Shown in pieces: positions 1-8,723 of a stretch of 52,608 nucleotides of DNA (its first letter is position 1; every line of letters starts with the position of its first letter). The translations under genes were made by a program, and so were the position numbers. Origin of the DNA: Candidatus Woesearchaeota archaeon. GTDB taxonomy: Archaea > Nanobdellota > Nanobdellia > Woesearchaeales > GW2011-AR4. The notes beneath the pieces are model-generated. The model searched no databases. It was not told the DNA's origin and worked only from the letters and a program-made list of their open reading frames with translations. Where the stretch lies: the NCBI GenBank assembly GCA_019323655.1, contig JAHWGX010000072.1, positions 1 through 52,608 on the forward strand, in the 5' to 3' direction.

Positions 1-96
1 AAAAGATTTAATAAGTTCTTCCAATCATTTGGGTATGGTAGTAGGTTCTCTTTCATAGATTATCACCAAGATTTCTATGAAATGCCTACTACTTAA
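1..96 (+). CDS. C-terminal end of an unidentified protein (partial)
   Basis: The first frame is open from base 1 to a TAA at 94-96 and encodes 31 residues ending FYEMPTT. The start lies outside the window. The stretch is rich in Phe and Tyr and fits the tail of a real protein, but it is too short to name, and chance openness cannot be excluded. Confidence 0.35.
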   Translation, partial: KRFNKFFQSFGYGSRFSFIDYHQDFYEMPTT

Positions 97-161
97 TGAT
101 TTTTAAAAACACGAAAGTCCAGTTATAGAAAACTTTATAACCTACCTTGATTTTATTTGCC

Positions 162-1127
162 TTGGGGGTTGAAATTGCGTCTAATATAATATTTCTCGGG
201 ACTGGAGGAGACAGCTATGTTGTTGGAAAGCAGTTGAGGGCATCTGGAGGAGTTATACTGCAGATAGGTGATGACCAGTACCATATTGATCCCGGCCCCG
301 GCGCCCTGAACATGGCAAAAGAAACAGGCATTAACCTAAGGGCTAACCTAGCATTGTTTGTGACGCATAACCATATCAACCATGCTAATGATGTTAACGC
401 AGTTATAGATGCCATGACTTATAAGGGATTTGACAAGAAAGGGGTTTTAGTCGCAAACAACACTGTCGTAAACGGAAGCGCGCATTACGAGCCTTTTTTG
501 CACAAGTATTACAGAGACTGCTTGGAGAGGTTCATTGTCCTCGGGGAAGGGAAAAAAGTGGGGATAAATGATGTTGAAATAAGGGCAATAAAGGCAAAGC
601 ATTCTGAACCCAGTGCAATCGGCTTTAAGTTCATTACTCCTGACTACACCTTAACATACACCGGAGACACTGCTTACAGCGTGGAAACCCTGTCAGAGTA
701 CGAGAATTCCAATGTAATGATTTTAAATGTTCCCTGCCTGAAAAAAGAGGAAGCAAGAAACAACTTATGCAAGGAAGACGCAATAAAAATAATAAATAAA
801 ATAAGGCCAAGGCTGGCAATAATAACACATTTTGGCATTAACTTCCTGAAAGCCGACCCTCTTTACCAGGCAAGGGAAATACAAAAAGAAACAAACACCC
901 AGGTAGTTGCTGCAAAGGACGGCATGGTCATAAATCCGATAAGCTATGACATTCAGCAGGGGCAAAAAACTTTGTATAAGTATGCCAAAAAAGAAGGGAT
1001 AAGGCTGCAGGAGTTCAAGCAGCAGGAAGAGAAAGTTAAAGAGATAAACAAAATGATAGAAGAGAATCAGACTGAGCTGGGGAATGATGTTTCTGAAAAT
1101 AACCCGGAAGAATTAGAAAAACAGTAG
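162..1127 (+). CDS. Metallo-beta-lactamase-fold hydrolase
   Basis: This is a metallo-beta-lactamase superfamily protein resembling RNase Z-like or UlaG-like hydrolases; the substrate is unknown. A FLGTGG strand is followed by an IDPGPG segment and the metal motif THNHINHA. Counting from the TTG at 147, residues 74, 76 and 79 are His, but residue 78, normally the Asp of HxHxDH, is Asn. Later ligands are present: H152, D174 in YTGDT and H228 in THFG. The C-terminal 60 residues are a charged, probably helical tail. A TATA-like TTTATAA at 134-140 is 25 bp before the TTG at 162, so I prefer that leaderless start to the TTG at 147. The 3' end overlaps the convergent protease gene by 15 bp. Confidence 0.8.
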   Translation: MGVEIASNIIFLGTGGDSYVVGKQLRASGGVILQIGDDQYHIDPGPGALNMAKETGINLRANLALFVTHNHINHANDVNAVIDAMTYKGFDKKGVLVANNTVVNGSAHYEPFLHKYYRDCLERFIVLGEGKKVGINDVEIRAIKAKHSEPSAIGFKFITPDYTLTYTGDTAYSVETLSEYENSNVMILNVPCLKKEEARNNLCKEDAIKIINKIRPRLAIITHFGINFLKADPLYQAREIQKETNTQVVAAKDGMVINPISYDIQQGQKTLYKYAKKEGIRLQEFKQQEEKVKEINKMIEENQTELGNDVSENNPEELEKQ

Positions 1128-2015
1128 CACAATAAAATAGCCAACAGCACACCCTGCACTCAAATAAGGCATCGCAGGGTAAAACTTGTCTTTCTTGCCT
1201 TTAACCAGCAAAAACAGCAGCGATAATGTTACAAATACAGGAACTATCATTGCCTTAAGAAACCCTATCGGTTCTGTATTGGTAAGCATCAGCCCTTTCA
1301 TAACCACGCCTGCAAACAAAAGCGGGAAACCTATGTCTCCCCCTCCAAGAACAGCAATCTTTCCTTCCTTCATCTCTTTCTTGATGCCGGCTTTCCTTAT
1401 CATTGCCTTGCCCTTTTTTCTTCTATACGGAATCAAAAGGCCTGCAAAAACCTTGCTTTTCGCCTGGAATTTTGCAAGCTTTACCATATGCCTCGTCTTT
1501 GTAACGGCAATTATGTCATAAACCGAGATTAAAATTAAAAGCATAAATGCAGCAAAAATATTCATGATTGGGACAAATATTGCAGCGAGCCCTCCGTAAA
1601 TAAAAATTTCTGTCAGGTTCTGGATTAGCGTTGTCGGCTTGTATATCTTTATTAACGCAAGCATAAAAGCCAGGATTGCTGCAATTGCCTGCGGAATAAA
1701 AGCGGAAAAGGCAATTGCCATTGTAAAGAAAACTGCAAGGAAAAACCAGAGTTTCCACAATCCGAATTTTCTAAGCTTTATCAAAAGCAGCAGCAGCAAT
1801 GTCCCTATTATAACTGCGCTCATTATCCAGATATAGGAAGTTGACTCTCTTATTTCAGGCCTCTCCAGATTATAAGGCAGGGCTTCAAAAGTAACTTCTC
1901 CTGCCTCAGAAGTCCTTTTGTGGTCAATGTACTCATTGGTTATAGAAAGCCCGATTACCTGCGTTATGAAGAAAATTGATGCCAGCAGGAGGGTTATCTT
2001 AAATGTGTGCTTCAT
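1113..2015 (-). CDS. Presenilin-like A22 family membrane aspartyl protease
   Basis: This 300-residue polytopic protein belongs to the archaeal presenilin / signal peptide peptidase-like family (A22), which cleaves substrates inside the membrane. The paired catalytic aspartates are visible: YD at 166-167 and GGGD at 224-227 (the GxGD motif). The C-terminal PAMPYL at 280-285 matches the PAL region. The protein starts with a hydrophobic segment, has about nine hydrophobic stretches, and carries a basic loop (about 170-220) between the two catalytic helices. It converges on the metallo-beta-lactamase gene with a 15-bp overlap. Substrate unknown. Confidence 0.88.
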   Translation of the reverse strand: MKHTFKITLLLASIFFITQVIGLSITNEYIDHKRTSEAGEVTFEALPYNLERPEIRESTSYIWIMSAVIIGTLLLLLLIKLRKFGLWKLWFFLAVFFTMAIAFSAFIPQAIAAILAFMLALIKIYKPTTLIQNLTEIFIYGGLAAIFVPIMNIFAAFMLLILISVYDIIAVTKTRHMVKLAKFQAKSKVFAGLLIPYRRKKGKAMIRKAGIKKEMKEGKIAVLGGGDIGFPLLFAGVVMKGLMLTNTEPIGFLKAMIVPVFVTLSLLFLLVKGKKDKFYPAMPYLSAGCAVGYFIVLLFF

Positions 2016-2152
2016 TTATTGTTTAATTTTTCCCTTGTTTAAATATTTATTTAAAGAAATGAAGGGATACGGCAAAACTTTCTTCAGCCAGAGACTGGTG
2101 GATTGATAATCTTTCAAAAAATTAATATAATATGGAATCTTAAGAGCAGATT

Positions 2153-3094
2153 ATGATTGAGATATTGTACCTTGAAGATAAAATAAGAAAGGCGCCTGTT
2201 AAAGATTTGAACAAAATAAAGCGCAAGCCCTTATGGATAGACATATCCGGAATCACAAAAAAAGAACAGGAACTGATTAAAAATGAGTTTAATGTCCATC
2301 CACTGACTGCCGAAGACCTTTTCAACCAAAATGTCAGGATAAAGGTTGAGGAGTTTGAAAAATATTTATTCTGTGTTTTTTATGGCATTCAAAAAATCAG
2401 ATTTGTAGAATTGTTTGAGATTGACTTTATTCTGGGAAAAAACTTCTTAATAACAAACCATAAGAAAGCAATTGCCTCTTTTGAGGATCTAAAAAAGAAT
2501 GGAGAAAGACTCAAGGTTTTATTCAAAAAAGGTCTGGATTTCTTATTTCACAAACTACTGGATCAGGAGGTAGACAATTATTTCCCGGTTTTGGAAAAGA
2601 TTGATGATGACATTGAAAGAATTGAAGAAGAGATAACCAGGAAGCCAAGACCTGAATTGCTTTCCAAAATTTTGAATATTAAGAGAACCATCGTGTATAT
2701 TAAAAAACATGCATTTTCACAAAGAGAAAAAATTTCCTTTCTAGCAAAAAATGAGCATAGGTTTTTATCCGGTAAATTGTTGCCTTATTTTAGGGATATA
2801 CATGATCATGCAATCAGAGTGTCAGATTCGGTTGATAACTACCGGGAAGCTGTAGGAAACTCTTTTGATGCATATATGTCAGCAGTTTCAAACAGCATGA
2901 ATGAGGTTATGAAAATATTAAGCATCATAGCAACTATTGCGCTGCCACTGGGGGTAATATCCGGGATTTACGGTACAAATTTTGATGTGCTGCCGGGACA
3001 GCATATTAGGCATGGTTTTTGGCTTATGATACTGTTAATGCTGGCAATAATAAGCATTATGATATTTATATTTAAAAGAAGAAGATGGTTTTAG
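2153..3094 (+). CDS. corA: CorA-like Mg2+ / divalent cation transporter
   Basis: This 313-residue protein has the CorA layout: a soluble alpha/beta N-terminal domain, a long charged helical stalk (about 150-255) and two C-terminal transmembrane helices with a short basic tail (FKRRRWF). The first helix ends in GIYGTNF, the YGxN counterpart of the CorA YGMNF selectivity motif, with Thr in place of Met. CorA proteins are homopentameric channels for Mg2+, Co2+ or Ni2+ in the cytoplasmic membrane. Substitutions at this Met occur in CorA relatives with altered selectivity, so the ion is uncertain. It stands alone between convergent and codirectional neighbours. Confidence 0.85.
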   Translation: MIEILYLEDKIRKAPVKDLNKIKRKPLWIDISGITKKEQELIKNEFNVHPLTAEDLFNQNVRIKVEEFEKYLFCVFYGIQKIRFVELFEIDFILGKNFLITNHKKAIASFEDLKKNGERLKVLFKKGLDFLFHKLLDQEVDNYFPVLEKIDDDIERIEEEITRKPRPELLSKILNIKRTIVYIKKHAFSQREKISFLAKNEHRFLSGKLLPYFRDIHDHAIRVSDSVDNYREAVGNSFDAYMSAVSNSMNEVMKILSIIATIALPLGVISGIYGTNFDVLPGQHIRHGFWLMILLMLAIISIMIFIFKRRRWF

Positions 3095-3203
3095 GGCAAT
3101 TGATTCAGCTTTGGAATCTTTCCAAAAACCAGAGCGGTGTTTTCAACAAAAATGCCGAAAAGCAACAGCATATTTTTAAATTCCTGTTAGTTAGCTTATT
3201 GCA

Positions 3204-4256
3204 ATGAGAAGAAAAACCAGAAAAGTCAAGGTGGGAAAATTATATATTGGAGGCAATGCACCAATCACAGTGCAGTCAATGACAAACACAGGCACAGCTG
3301 ATGCAGATTCGACTATAAAGCAAATCCGCGGTCTGGAAGATGCTGGGTGTGAGATAATAAGGGTTTCTGCGCCTACAATAGAGGCAGCAAAATCGCTTGA
3401 GGAGATAAAGAAAAACATAAGCATCCCGTTGGTGGCTGATATTCATTTTGATTACAGGATTGCGTTGGAAGCAGTTAAACACGTAGATAAGCTAAGAATC
3501 AATCCCGGCAATATTGGCAGTAAGGAAAAAATCAAATTAGTGGTTAATGCTGCAAAAGAGCATAATATACCTGTAAGGGTTGGGGTTAATTTAGGCTCAT
3601 TGGAAAAGGATATTTTTGAGAAATACGGCTATACTGCAGAGGCGATGGTGGAAAGCGCGTTGAGGCATGTCAAAATTCTTGAAGAGCTTGATTTTTATGA
3701 TACTGTTGTTTCGTTAAAAGCCTCGGATGTTCCAAGAATGGTTGAGGCTTACAGGATATTTGCGGAAAAAACTTCTTATCCGCTGCATCTGGGGGTTACA
3801 GAAGCCGGAAGCAAATTTCCCGGGACAATCAAAAATTCAATTGGAATGGGCATACTGCTTTCAGAAGGCATTGGCGATACGATAAGGGTTTCCCTGTCTG
3901 ACGACCCCAAAGAGGAGATAAGGGCCGGGAAGCAGATATTAAGGTCTTTGGGATTAAGAAAAGACGGAGTGGAAGTAACATCATGCCCGACATGCGCAAG
4001 GACAAACATTCCTGTCATAAAAATAGTTGAGGAAATTGAAAGCAAAACAGAGAAAATAAAAAAGCCCATACATGTCGCGGTAATGGGCTGCGCTGTTAAT
4101 GGGCCGGGAGAATGCAAAAACGCTGATTTGGGAATTGTTGGCGGTGCTGGAGACACTAATTTACTGTACAAATCAGGAAAAATAATCGGCAAGGTTCCAA
4201 AAGAAAAGATTGTTGAGAGTTTGTTGAGGGAAATAGAAATTTTAGCAAAGGAATAG
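3204..4256 (+). CDS. ispG: 4-hydroxy-3-methylbut-2-enyl diphosphate synthase (IspG/GcpE)
   Basis: IspG converts methylerythritol cyclodiphosphate to HMBPP, the penultimate MEP-pathway step, using a [4Fe-4S] cluster. The protein has the short bacterial two-domain form (350 aa): a TIM-barrel opening with VQSMTNT and a C-terminal reductase-like domain with cluster ligands C261, C264 (CPTC) and C296 (MGCAVNGPGE) and E303 as the fourth ligand position. All key residues are present, so it should be active. It is the first of the isoprenoid genes in this window and is separated from dxr by a divergent regulator pair. MEP enzymes are unusual in Archaea, which normally make isoprenoids from mevalonate. 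Confidence 0.95.
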   Translation: MRRKTRKVKVGKLYIGGNAPITVQSMTNTGTADADSTIKQIRGLEDAGCEIIRVSAPTIEAAKSLEEIKKNISIPLVADIHFDYRIALEAVKHVDKLRINPGNIGSKEKIKLVVNAAKEHNIPVRVGVNLGSLEKDIFEKYGYTAEAMVESALRHVKILEELDFYDTVVSLKASDVPRMVEAYRIFAEKTSYPLHLGVTEAGSKFPGTIKNSIGMGILLSEGIGDTIRVSLSDDPKEEIRAGKQILRSLGLRKDGVEVTSCPTCARTNIPVIKIVEEIESKTEKIKKPIHVAVMGCAVNGPGECKNADLGIVGGAGDTNLLYKSGKIIGKVPKEKIVESLLREIEILAKE

Positions 4257-4269
4257 CCTCTGTAATTTT

Positions 4270-4584
4270 TTATAGTTTAGCAACTACTTTCTTCCTTTTA
4301 TTTAACGGCTCTACAACCAAAGTGTCAAACAAATCAGCCATTTTCTTTGCAAAGGGATTCGCAAGGTTTAGCTTATAGAGTTTTGCATTACCTATATCCC
4401 TTGTATGGCTTACTATCCCTAACTCCACAAAATCATTCCATATTCTGAACAAAGTTGTCCTTCCAATTCCTGCGCCTTCGGCTATGTCAGAAATAGAGTA
4501 ATCCAGCTCCCTGCCTTCTATCAGAAACTCCAAAACTTTTATTTTTGGCGTGTTCCCAATTGCTTTGGTAAACATTGTTTCCAT
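4270..4584 (-). CDS. Small winged-helix transcriptional regulator (paralogue of the gene at 26734)
   Basis: This 104-residue protein has a winged-helix fold: helices around ISDIAEGAGIGRTTLFR (the HTH, about 32-48) and a beta wing with GNAKLYKLN. It is clearly homologous along its length to the regulator at 26734-27066 (shared GNTPK/GDTPK, LIEGRELDYS/LLEGRELDHS, DIAEGAGI, GNAKL, KLNxxNP). The TATA box at about 4607-4616 is about 25 bp from the ATG, predicting a leaderless mRNA. It diverges from the small gene at 4690. Its position between ispG and dxr suggests control of isoprenoid genes or autoregulation, which is inference. Confidence 0.75.
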   Translation of the reverse strand: METMFTKAIGNTPKIKVLEFLIEGRELDYSISDIAEGAGIGRTTLFRIWNDFVELGIVSHTRDIGNAKLYKLNLANPFAKKMADLFDTLVVEPLNKRKKVVAKL

Positions 4585-4606
4585 AAAAACAGTAGTATTA
4601 TAGCAA

Positions 4607-4628
4607 ATATTTAAATGTTTCTATTTTG
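4607..4628 (-). promoter_or_regulatory. Conserved promoter of the wHTH gene, copy 1
   Basis: Read on the minus strand, this 22-bp segment is identical to 26691-26712, upstream of the paralogous wHTH gene. Its core is AAAATAGAAACATTTAAATA, a BRE-like A-rich block followed by a TATA box. It sits about 25 bp before the ATG at 4584, the standard archaeal spacing for a leaderless start. Confidence 0.7.
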
Positions 4629-4644
4629 GAACGTATATGTTCCA
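4627..4644. promoter_or_regulatory. Candidate operator palindrome TGGAAC-N6-GTTCCA
   Basis: A perfect 6-bp inverted repeat with a 6-bp spacer lies between the two divergent TATA boxes (about 4607-4616 for the minus gene and 4660-4669 for the plus gene). This suits binding of a dimeric wHTH controlling both promoters. The assignment is inferred from symmetry and position. Confidence 0.5.
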
Positions 4645-4689
4645 TATTCAGAGTAAAACTTTATAAATAAAATTACTGTTCCTGTTTTA

Positions 4690-4947
4690 ATGGATAAAAT
4701 TTTTGTCATGAAAAGGTTTTTAAGAAAACTAATCAATCTTGATATATGGGGTGGAAGGCATACAGAGTTAACCAATTTAAAGAAAGCAATACCTAAACAT
4801 CTCAGAGGGGAAAAAGTCACTGAAGAGGCAATTAAGGAACTTGCCAATAAAGAGCTTATAACGACGAAGCAATCAACTGGAGAAATCCATATTTCATTAA
4901 ACTCAAAAAAGCAGCAGGAAATTTATGATTTCATAAAAGAAAAGTAA
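4690..4947 (+). CDS. Small wHTH-like protein (paralogue of the gene at 26349)
   Basis: This 85-residue protein has no family name I recognise. Residues about 28-75 contain a highly similar counterpart in the protein at 26349-26621: GGRHTE versus GGAHTE, PKHLRGEK in both, then AIKEL and KQSTGE followed by ISLN or CSLN. The pattern of helices and a final beta hairpin suggests a compact winged-helix domain. A TATA box at 4660-4669 is about 25 bp before the ATG, so the mRNA is probably leaderless. The gene ends 1 base before the dxr start codon, so it is likely cotranscribed with dxr. Confidence 0.7.
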   Translation: MDKIFVMKRFLRKLINLDIWGGRHTELTNLKKAIPKHLRGEKVTEEAIKELANKELITTKQSTGEIHISLNSKKQQEIYDFIKEK

Positions 4948-4948
4948 G

Positions 4949-6130
4949 ATGAAAAACCTGTCTATATTAGGCTCTACGGGAAGCATTGGGATGCAGACAT
5001 TGGAAATAGTAAAAAACAATCCTGGCAGGTTTAAAATTATTGGCTTGACTGCAAATAAAAATATCGGGCTTCTTAAAAAGCAAATCAATGACTTTGATCC
5101 GGAGGCAGTTGCGGTAATGGATGTTAAAAAAGCCGAAGAATTAAAGGAAAAAACTGATGTTAATGTCTATTCCGGGATTGATGGAATAATAAAAATTGCA
5201 AAGCTGGGTAAAACAGATACCGTCATTAACGCCCTTGTCGGCTCTATAGGGGTAAAGCCTACAATTGAAGCCATAAAAACAAAAAAAAATATTGCTCTGG
5301 CTAATAAAGAAACTTTAGTTACTGCAGGCTCTATAGTAATGGAAGAGGCAAAAAAAAATAATGTGAATTTAATGCCTATTGATTCCGAGCACAGCGCAAT
5401 ATTCCAATGCCTGAATACGCTCAATATTAAAAATATAATAAATAATAGTGAGATTAAAGATGAGGTAAGTAAAATAACCATAACTGCTTCCGGCGGCGCT
5501 TTCAGGGATTATTCTAAAGAACAACTGGAAAATGCAACAGCAGAAGATGCCTTAAAGCACCCGACATGGGATATGGGCAATAAGATAACAATAGATTCTG
5601 CAACTCTAATGAACAAGGGGTTTGAGGTTATTGAAGCTCATTATTTGTACGGTATGCCTTACGAAAAAATTGATGTTGTAATACACCCCCAAAGCATAAT
5701 TCATTCCTTGGTCGAGCTTAAGGACAATGCGGTTATTGCCCAGTTGGGAATCCCCAATATGAAAATTCCGATTCAGTATGCTTTAAGCTGTCCAAAAAGA
5801 TTTAAATCAAATTCAAAAAGATTAGATTTAACAGAAATAAAAAACCTCAGCTTTTCAAAGCCGGACCTTAACTTATTCCCATGCCTGAAATACGCTTATG
5901 ACGCAGGCATTGCAGGGGGAACTTTGCCGGCTGTGCTTAACGCTGCAAACGAAGCTGCGGTTTATGCTTTTTTAGACAACAAAATTAAATTTCTTGACAT
6001 CCCAAGATTAGTAAATAGGATGATGCAGGAGCATAAGATAATAAAAAACCCAAGCTTAAGCCAGATTTTGGATGTTGATGAAAAGGTTAAAGAAGAGACT
6101 GAGAGGGTTATTGAGACCAAGAGTTTTTAA
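4949..6130 (+). CDS. dxr: 1-deoxy-D-xylulose 5-phosphate reductoisomerase (Dxr/IspC)
   Basis: Dxr catalyses the NADPH-dependent rearrangement and reduction of DXP to methylerythritol 4-phosphate, the committed MEP step. At 393 aa it has normal length. The NADPH motif GSTGSIG is at 8-14, and metal ligands D145 and E147 lie in PIDSEHSA with E226 in MNKGFE. The flexible-loop region includes HPTWDMG (204-210). These match the essential residues of bacterial enzymes, so activity is expected. The gene follows the small wHTH-like gene with one base between stop and start, and an HD hydrolase follows 20 bp downstream. Bacterial-type origin is inferred. Confidence 0.96.
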   Translation: MKNLSILGSTGSIGMQTLEIVKNNPGRFKIIGLTANKNIGLLKKQINDFDPEAVAVMDVKKAEELKEKTDVNVYSGIDGIIKIAKLGKTDTVINALVGSIGVKPTIEAIKTKKNIALANKETLVTAGSIVMEEAKKNNVNLMPIDSEHSAIFQCLNTLNIKNIINNSEIKDEVSKITITASGGAFRDYSKEQLENATAEDALKHPTWDMGNKITIDSATLMNKGFEVIEAHYLYGMPYEKIDVVIHPQSIIHSLVELKDNAVIAQLGIPNMKIPIQYALSCPKRFKSNSKRLDLTEIKNLSFSKPDLNLFPCLKYAYDAGIAGGTLPAVLNAANEAAVYAFLDNKIKFLDIPRLVNRMMQEHKIIKNPSLSQILDVDEKVKEETERVIETKSF

Positions 6131-6150
6131 TTAAACATGGGATCCCCAAA

Positions 6151-7053
6151 ATGAACAACCTAGAATTGCTATTTGAAGATGTTGAAGATAAGTGGTTGGG
6201 TATGTTATTGAATTATTGCAGAGAACAATTTGAAAAAGTGAAATTGCCTTCACATAACCACTTGCACCATTTAAGAGTGTGGTTAAATGCCAAAGAACTT
6301 TTTCAGGAACTTCAAAAAAATAATGTTGAAATTTCCAAAAATGATATAGAGAAAGCTGTAATTGCAATTTTTTTCCATGATATTGGTATGGTAAAAACAA
6401 TTGAAGTTGAGCATGGAACTGTTAGCAGGCAAATGTGTGAATCATTTTTTGAAAATAATAATCTAAAAAAAATTGAAGGTTTTGATGAAGTTTTGGATGC
6501 AATTCAAAAACATGATGAAAAAGAGTACAGATCTACAGTTTATCATGGAAGTCTGTCTCCAAAGAATGTTTTATCTGTTTTGTGCATTAGTGATGATTTG
6601 GATGCTTTTGGGGCTTTAGGGGTATTCAGATACGCTGAAATTTATTTGTTGAGGAATGTTCCAATTGAAGACCTACCACTAAAAGTTCTAAAAAATCTTG
6701 AAAGCAGATACAAAAATTTTCATAATATCTGCTACTCACATTTAAGCAATTTCACTAAAAAACAAAGAAACAGGTACGAATTAACAAGAAAATTCTACCA
6801 TGATTTGGAAAAAGAGTTAAAGGAGAATAAGTACTCTAAAGAAATTGAGTTTGGTGTTATTGGTGCATTAAATATCTTTATAAGAGAGATTATAGAAGGA
6901 AAAACTCCAATTTTGGAAATAAGTGACAAGGTTTTTAAAACTTCAAATGATGGTTATACAATTAAATTTTTTGAACAATTTAAAAAAGAAGCTGAAGCGC
7001 CATATAAATTATATATTGAAAAGCTGAATCCAATAAAAAACCAAAGAGAATAA
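6151..7053 (+). CDS. HD-domain phosphohydrolase
   Basis: This 300-residue protein carries an HD-superfamily metal site: HNHLHHL near residue 36, FFHDIG near residue 75 (the HD doublet), a His in KHDEKE, and ISDDLDAFG near residue 150 as the distal Asp. The C-terminal half is helical and unassigned. HD enzymes hydrolyse phosphate esters, often nucleotides; the substrate here is unknown. The gene looks more AT-rich than ispDF downstream. It lies between dxr and ispDF with short gaps, so it may be cotranscribed with the MEP genes, but a direct role in the pathway is not shown. Confidence 0.75.
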   Translation: MNNLELLFEDVEDKWLGMLLNYCREQFEKVKLPSHNHLHHLRVWLNAKELFQELQKNNVEISKNDIEKAVIAIFFHDIGMVKTIEVEHGTVSRQMCESFFENNNLKKIEGFDEVLDAIQKHDEKEYRSTVYHGSLSPKNVLSVLCISDDLDAFGALGVFRYAEIYLLRNVPIEDLPLKVLKNLESRYKNFHNICYSHLSNFTKKQRNRYELTRKFYHDLEKELKENKYSKEIEFGVIGALNIFIREIIEGKTPILEISDKVFKTSNDGYTIKFFEQFKKEAEAPYKLYIEKLNPIKNQRE

Positions 7054-7080
7054 TACTACTAACAAATTAATCTTATAAAA

Positions 7081-7542
7081 ATGGGAATAAGAAAAGCAAC
7101 ATTGAAAGAGCTTCCATTGCTGGTGAAAATAAACCGCGAATGTGACGACATTGTGCAAAAAAAGCTATTAAGAATGACAGATGAATACCTAACAAAAGAG
7201 TTCAAATGCTTGTTTAATGATAAGAATTATGAATTTTTTGTTTATAACAATACGGGGTTTATACTGTTTAACCACAAGTTCTGTGGAAACAACAATTGCG
7301 AGGTATACTGGCTTGTTGTTTCAAAGCAGTTTCAGGGAAAAGGCATTGGAACAAAATTGATGAAATTCATTGAAAAATACGCGAAAAAGAAAAAATTCAA
7401 TGGAATCTACCTGTATACCCACCCAATCCGCAAAAATACACTGAATTTTTATAAGAAGCTTGGGTACCATAAAGTCAACGAATTTCCTGATTACTACATC
7501 AATGGTGATACATCTTTTTTATTTGGAAAGCGGTTAAAATGA
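7081..7542 (+). CDS. GNAT-family N-acetyltransferase
   Basis: This 153-residue protein has the GNAT fold. The acetyl-CoA pyrophosphate loop is visible as VSKQFQGKGIGTKLM (about 80-94, R/Q-x-x-G-x-G/A form), followed by YLYTHPIRKNTLNFYKKLGYHKV, the typical final strand-helix-strand. The substrate is not predictable. Its stop codon overlaps the ispDF start by 4 bp (ATGA), so the two are probably translationally coupled, tying it to the isoprenoid operon by expression if not by function. Confidence 0.85.
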   Translation: MGIRKATLKELPLLVKINRECDDIVQKKLLRMTDEYLTKEFKCLFNDKNYEFFVYNNTGFILFNHKFCGNNNCEVYWLVVSKQFQGKGIGTKLMKFIEKYAKKKKFNGIYLYTHPIRKNTLNFYKKLGYHKVNEFPDYYINGDTSFLFGKRLK

Positions 7543-8684
7543 ACTATGCAATCATTGTCGCTGGCGGGAAAGGCAAACGCATGAGGAAAAGGATAAACAA
7601 GCTTTTTCTTTTGTTAAATAAAGAGCCGATAATTGTTCGTACATTAAACGCATTCCAAAACTGCAAAAGCATCAATAAAATAATCTTGGTCATTAATCCG
7701 GAAGACAGGAACAAATTTGAGTCAATAATAAAATCAGGCAGTTTCAGCAAAGTAACAAAGGTTGTTGACGGCGGCATTGAAAGGCAGGATTCTGTTTATA
7801 ATGGAATAAAAGCAATAAGCAATGCAAAAGATGACGATATAATAATGGTACACAATGCAGCAAACCCTTTTGTTGACGAGGCAACTATAGACAGCTGCAT
7901 TAAAGCCACAGAAAAATACAGCGCAGCAGTGGTCGGATTTCCTGCAAAAGACACGATAAAGGTTGTGGAAGACGGCTTCGCAAAGCAGACCATTGACAGA
8001 AAGCTTTTATGGCAGGTGCAGACACCGCAGGCAATGAAATTCTTCCTTGCAAAAAAGGCTTTTGAGCGTGCTTACAAAGACAAGTTTTATGGCACTGATG
8101 ATGTAAGTTTAGTGGAAAGGATTGGCGGCAGCGTAAAAGTTATCTTCTGCCCAAGGGAAAACATCAAAATCACAGACCAGCATGACCTGGCTTACGCAAA
8201 CAAGATGTCTAACGCTTCAAGAATAGGAATCGGCCAGGATTCCCATAAATTTACTGGCAAAAAAAAGCCCCTTATGATAGGCTCTGTCAAAATATCTGAC
8301 AAAAACGGATTTGAGGCCAACTCTGACGGAGATGTCTTGCTGCATGCATTGTTCAATGCCTTGAGCACTGCAATCGGGCTTAATTCAATAAGCTTTTATG
8401 CTGACGATATGTGCAGGAAGGGAATCACTGACAGCAAAAAATACATTGAGTTTATTCTTAATAAAGTTAAGGAAAAGGGGCTTAAGATTGCAAACATAGC
8501 TGTAATGCTTGAAGGCAAGACACCAAAAATAGACGGGCATGTGGAGAAGATTAAATCCGCTCTGTCAAAACTGCTCAAGATAAAAAAGGAGAATATAGGC
8601 ATAGCTGCAACTTCCGGGGAAGAGCTGACGGAGTTCGGCAAGGGAAATGGCATGCAGTGCTTTGCTGTTGCGACTCTGAGATAA
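7539..8684 (+). CDS. ispDF: Bifunctional IspD/IspF (CDP-ME synthase and MECDP synthase)
   Basis: The N-terminal half (1 to about 220) is an IspD cytidylyltransferase that makes CDP-methylerythritol: VAGGKGKRM at 7-15. The C-terminal half (about 227-381) is IspF, which forms the cyclic diphosphate: D234 and H236 in GQDSH and H269 in DVLLHA are its metal ligands. Fusion of the two occurs in several bacteria. Both halves are divergent: the usual VHDAARP of IspD reads VHNAANP (104-110), and the FPDTD loop of IspF reads FYADD. Overall length (381) is normal for the fusion. It overlaps the GNAT gene by 4 bp and ispE follows 39 bp downstream. Confidence 0.93.
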   Translation: MNYAIIVAGGKGKRMRKRINKLFLLLNKEPIIVRTLNAFQNCKSINKIILVINPEDRNKFESIIKSGSFSKVTKVVDGGIERQDSVYNGIKAISNAKDDDIIMVHNAANPFVDEATIDSCIKATEKYSAAVVGFPAKDTIKVVEDGFAKQTIDRKLLWQVQTPQAMKFFLAKKAFERAYKDKFYGTDDVSLVERIGGSVKVIFCPRENIKITDQHDLAYANKMSNASRIGIGQDSHKFTGKKKPLMIGSVKISDKNGFEANSDGDVLLHALFNALSTAIGLNSISFYADDMCRKGITDSKKYIEFILNKVKEKGLKIANIAVMLEGKTPKIDGHVEKIKSALSKLLKIKKENIGIAATSGEELTEFGKGNGMQCFAVATLR

Positions 8685-8723
8685 TCAGCAACATTAATAT
8701 ATAATTAGATATCTAAGCGGATT

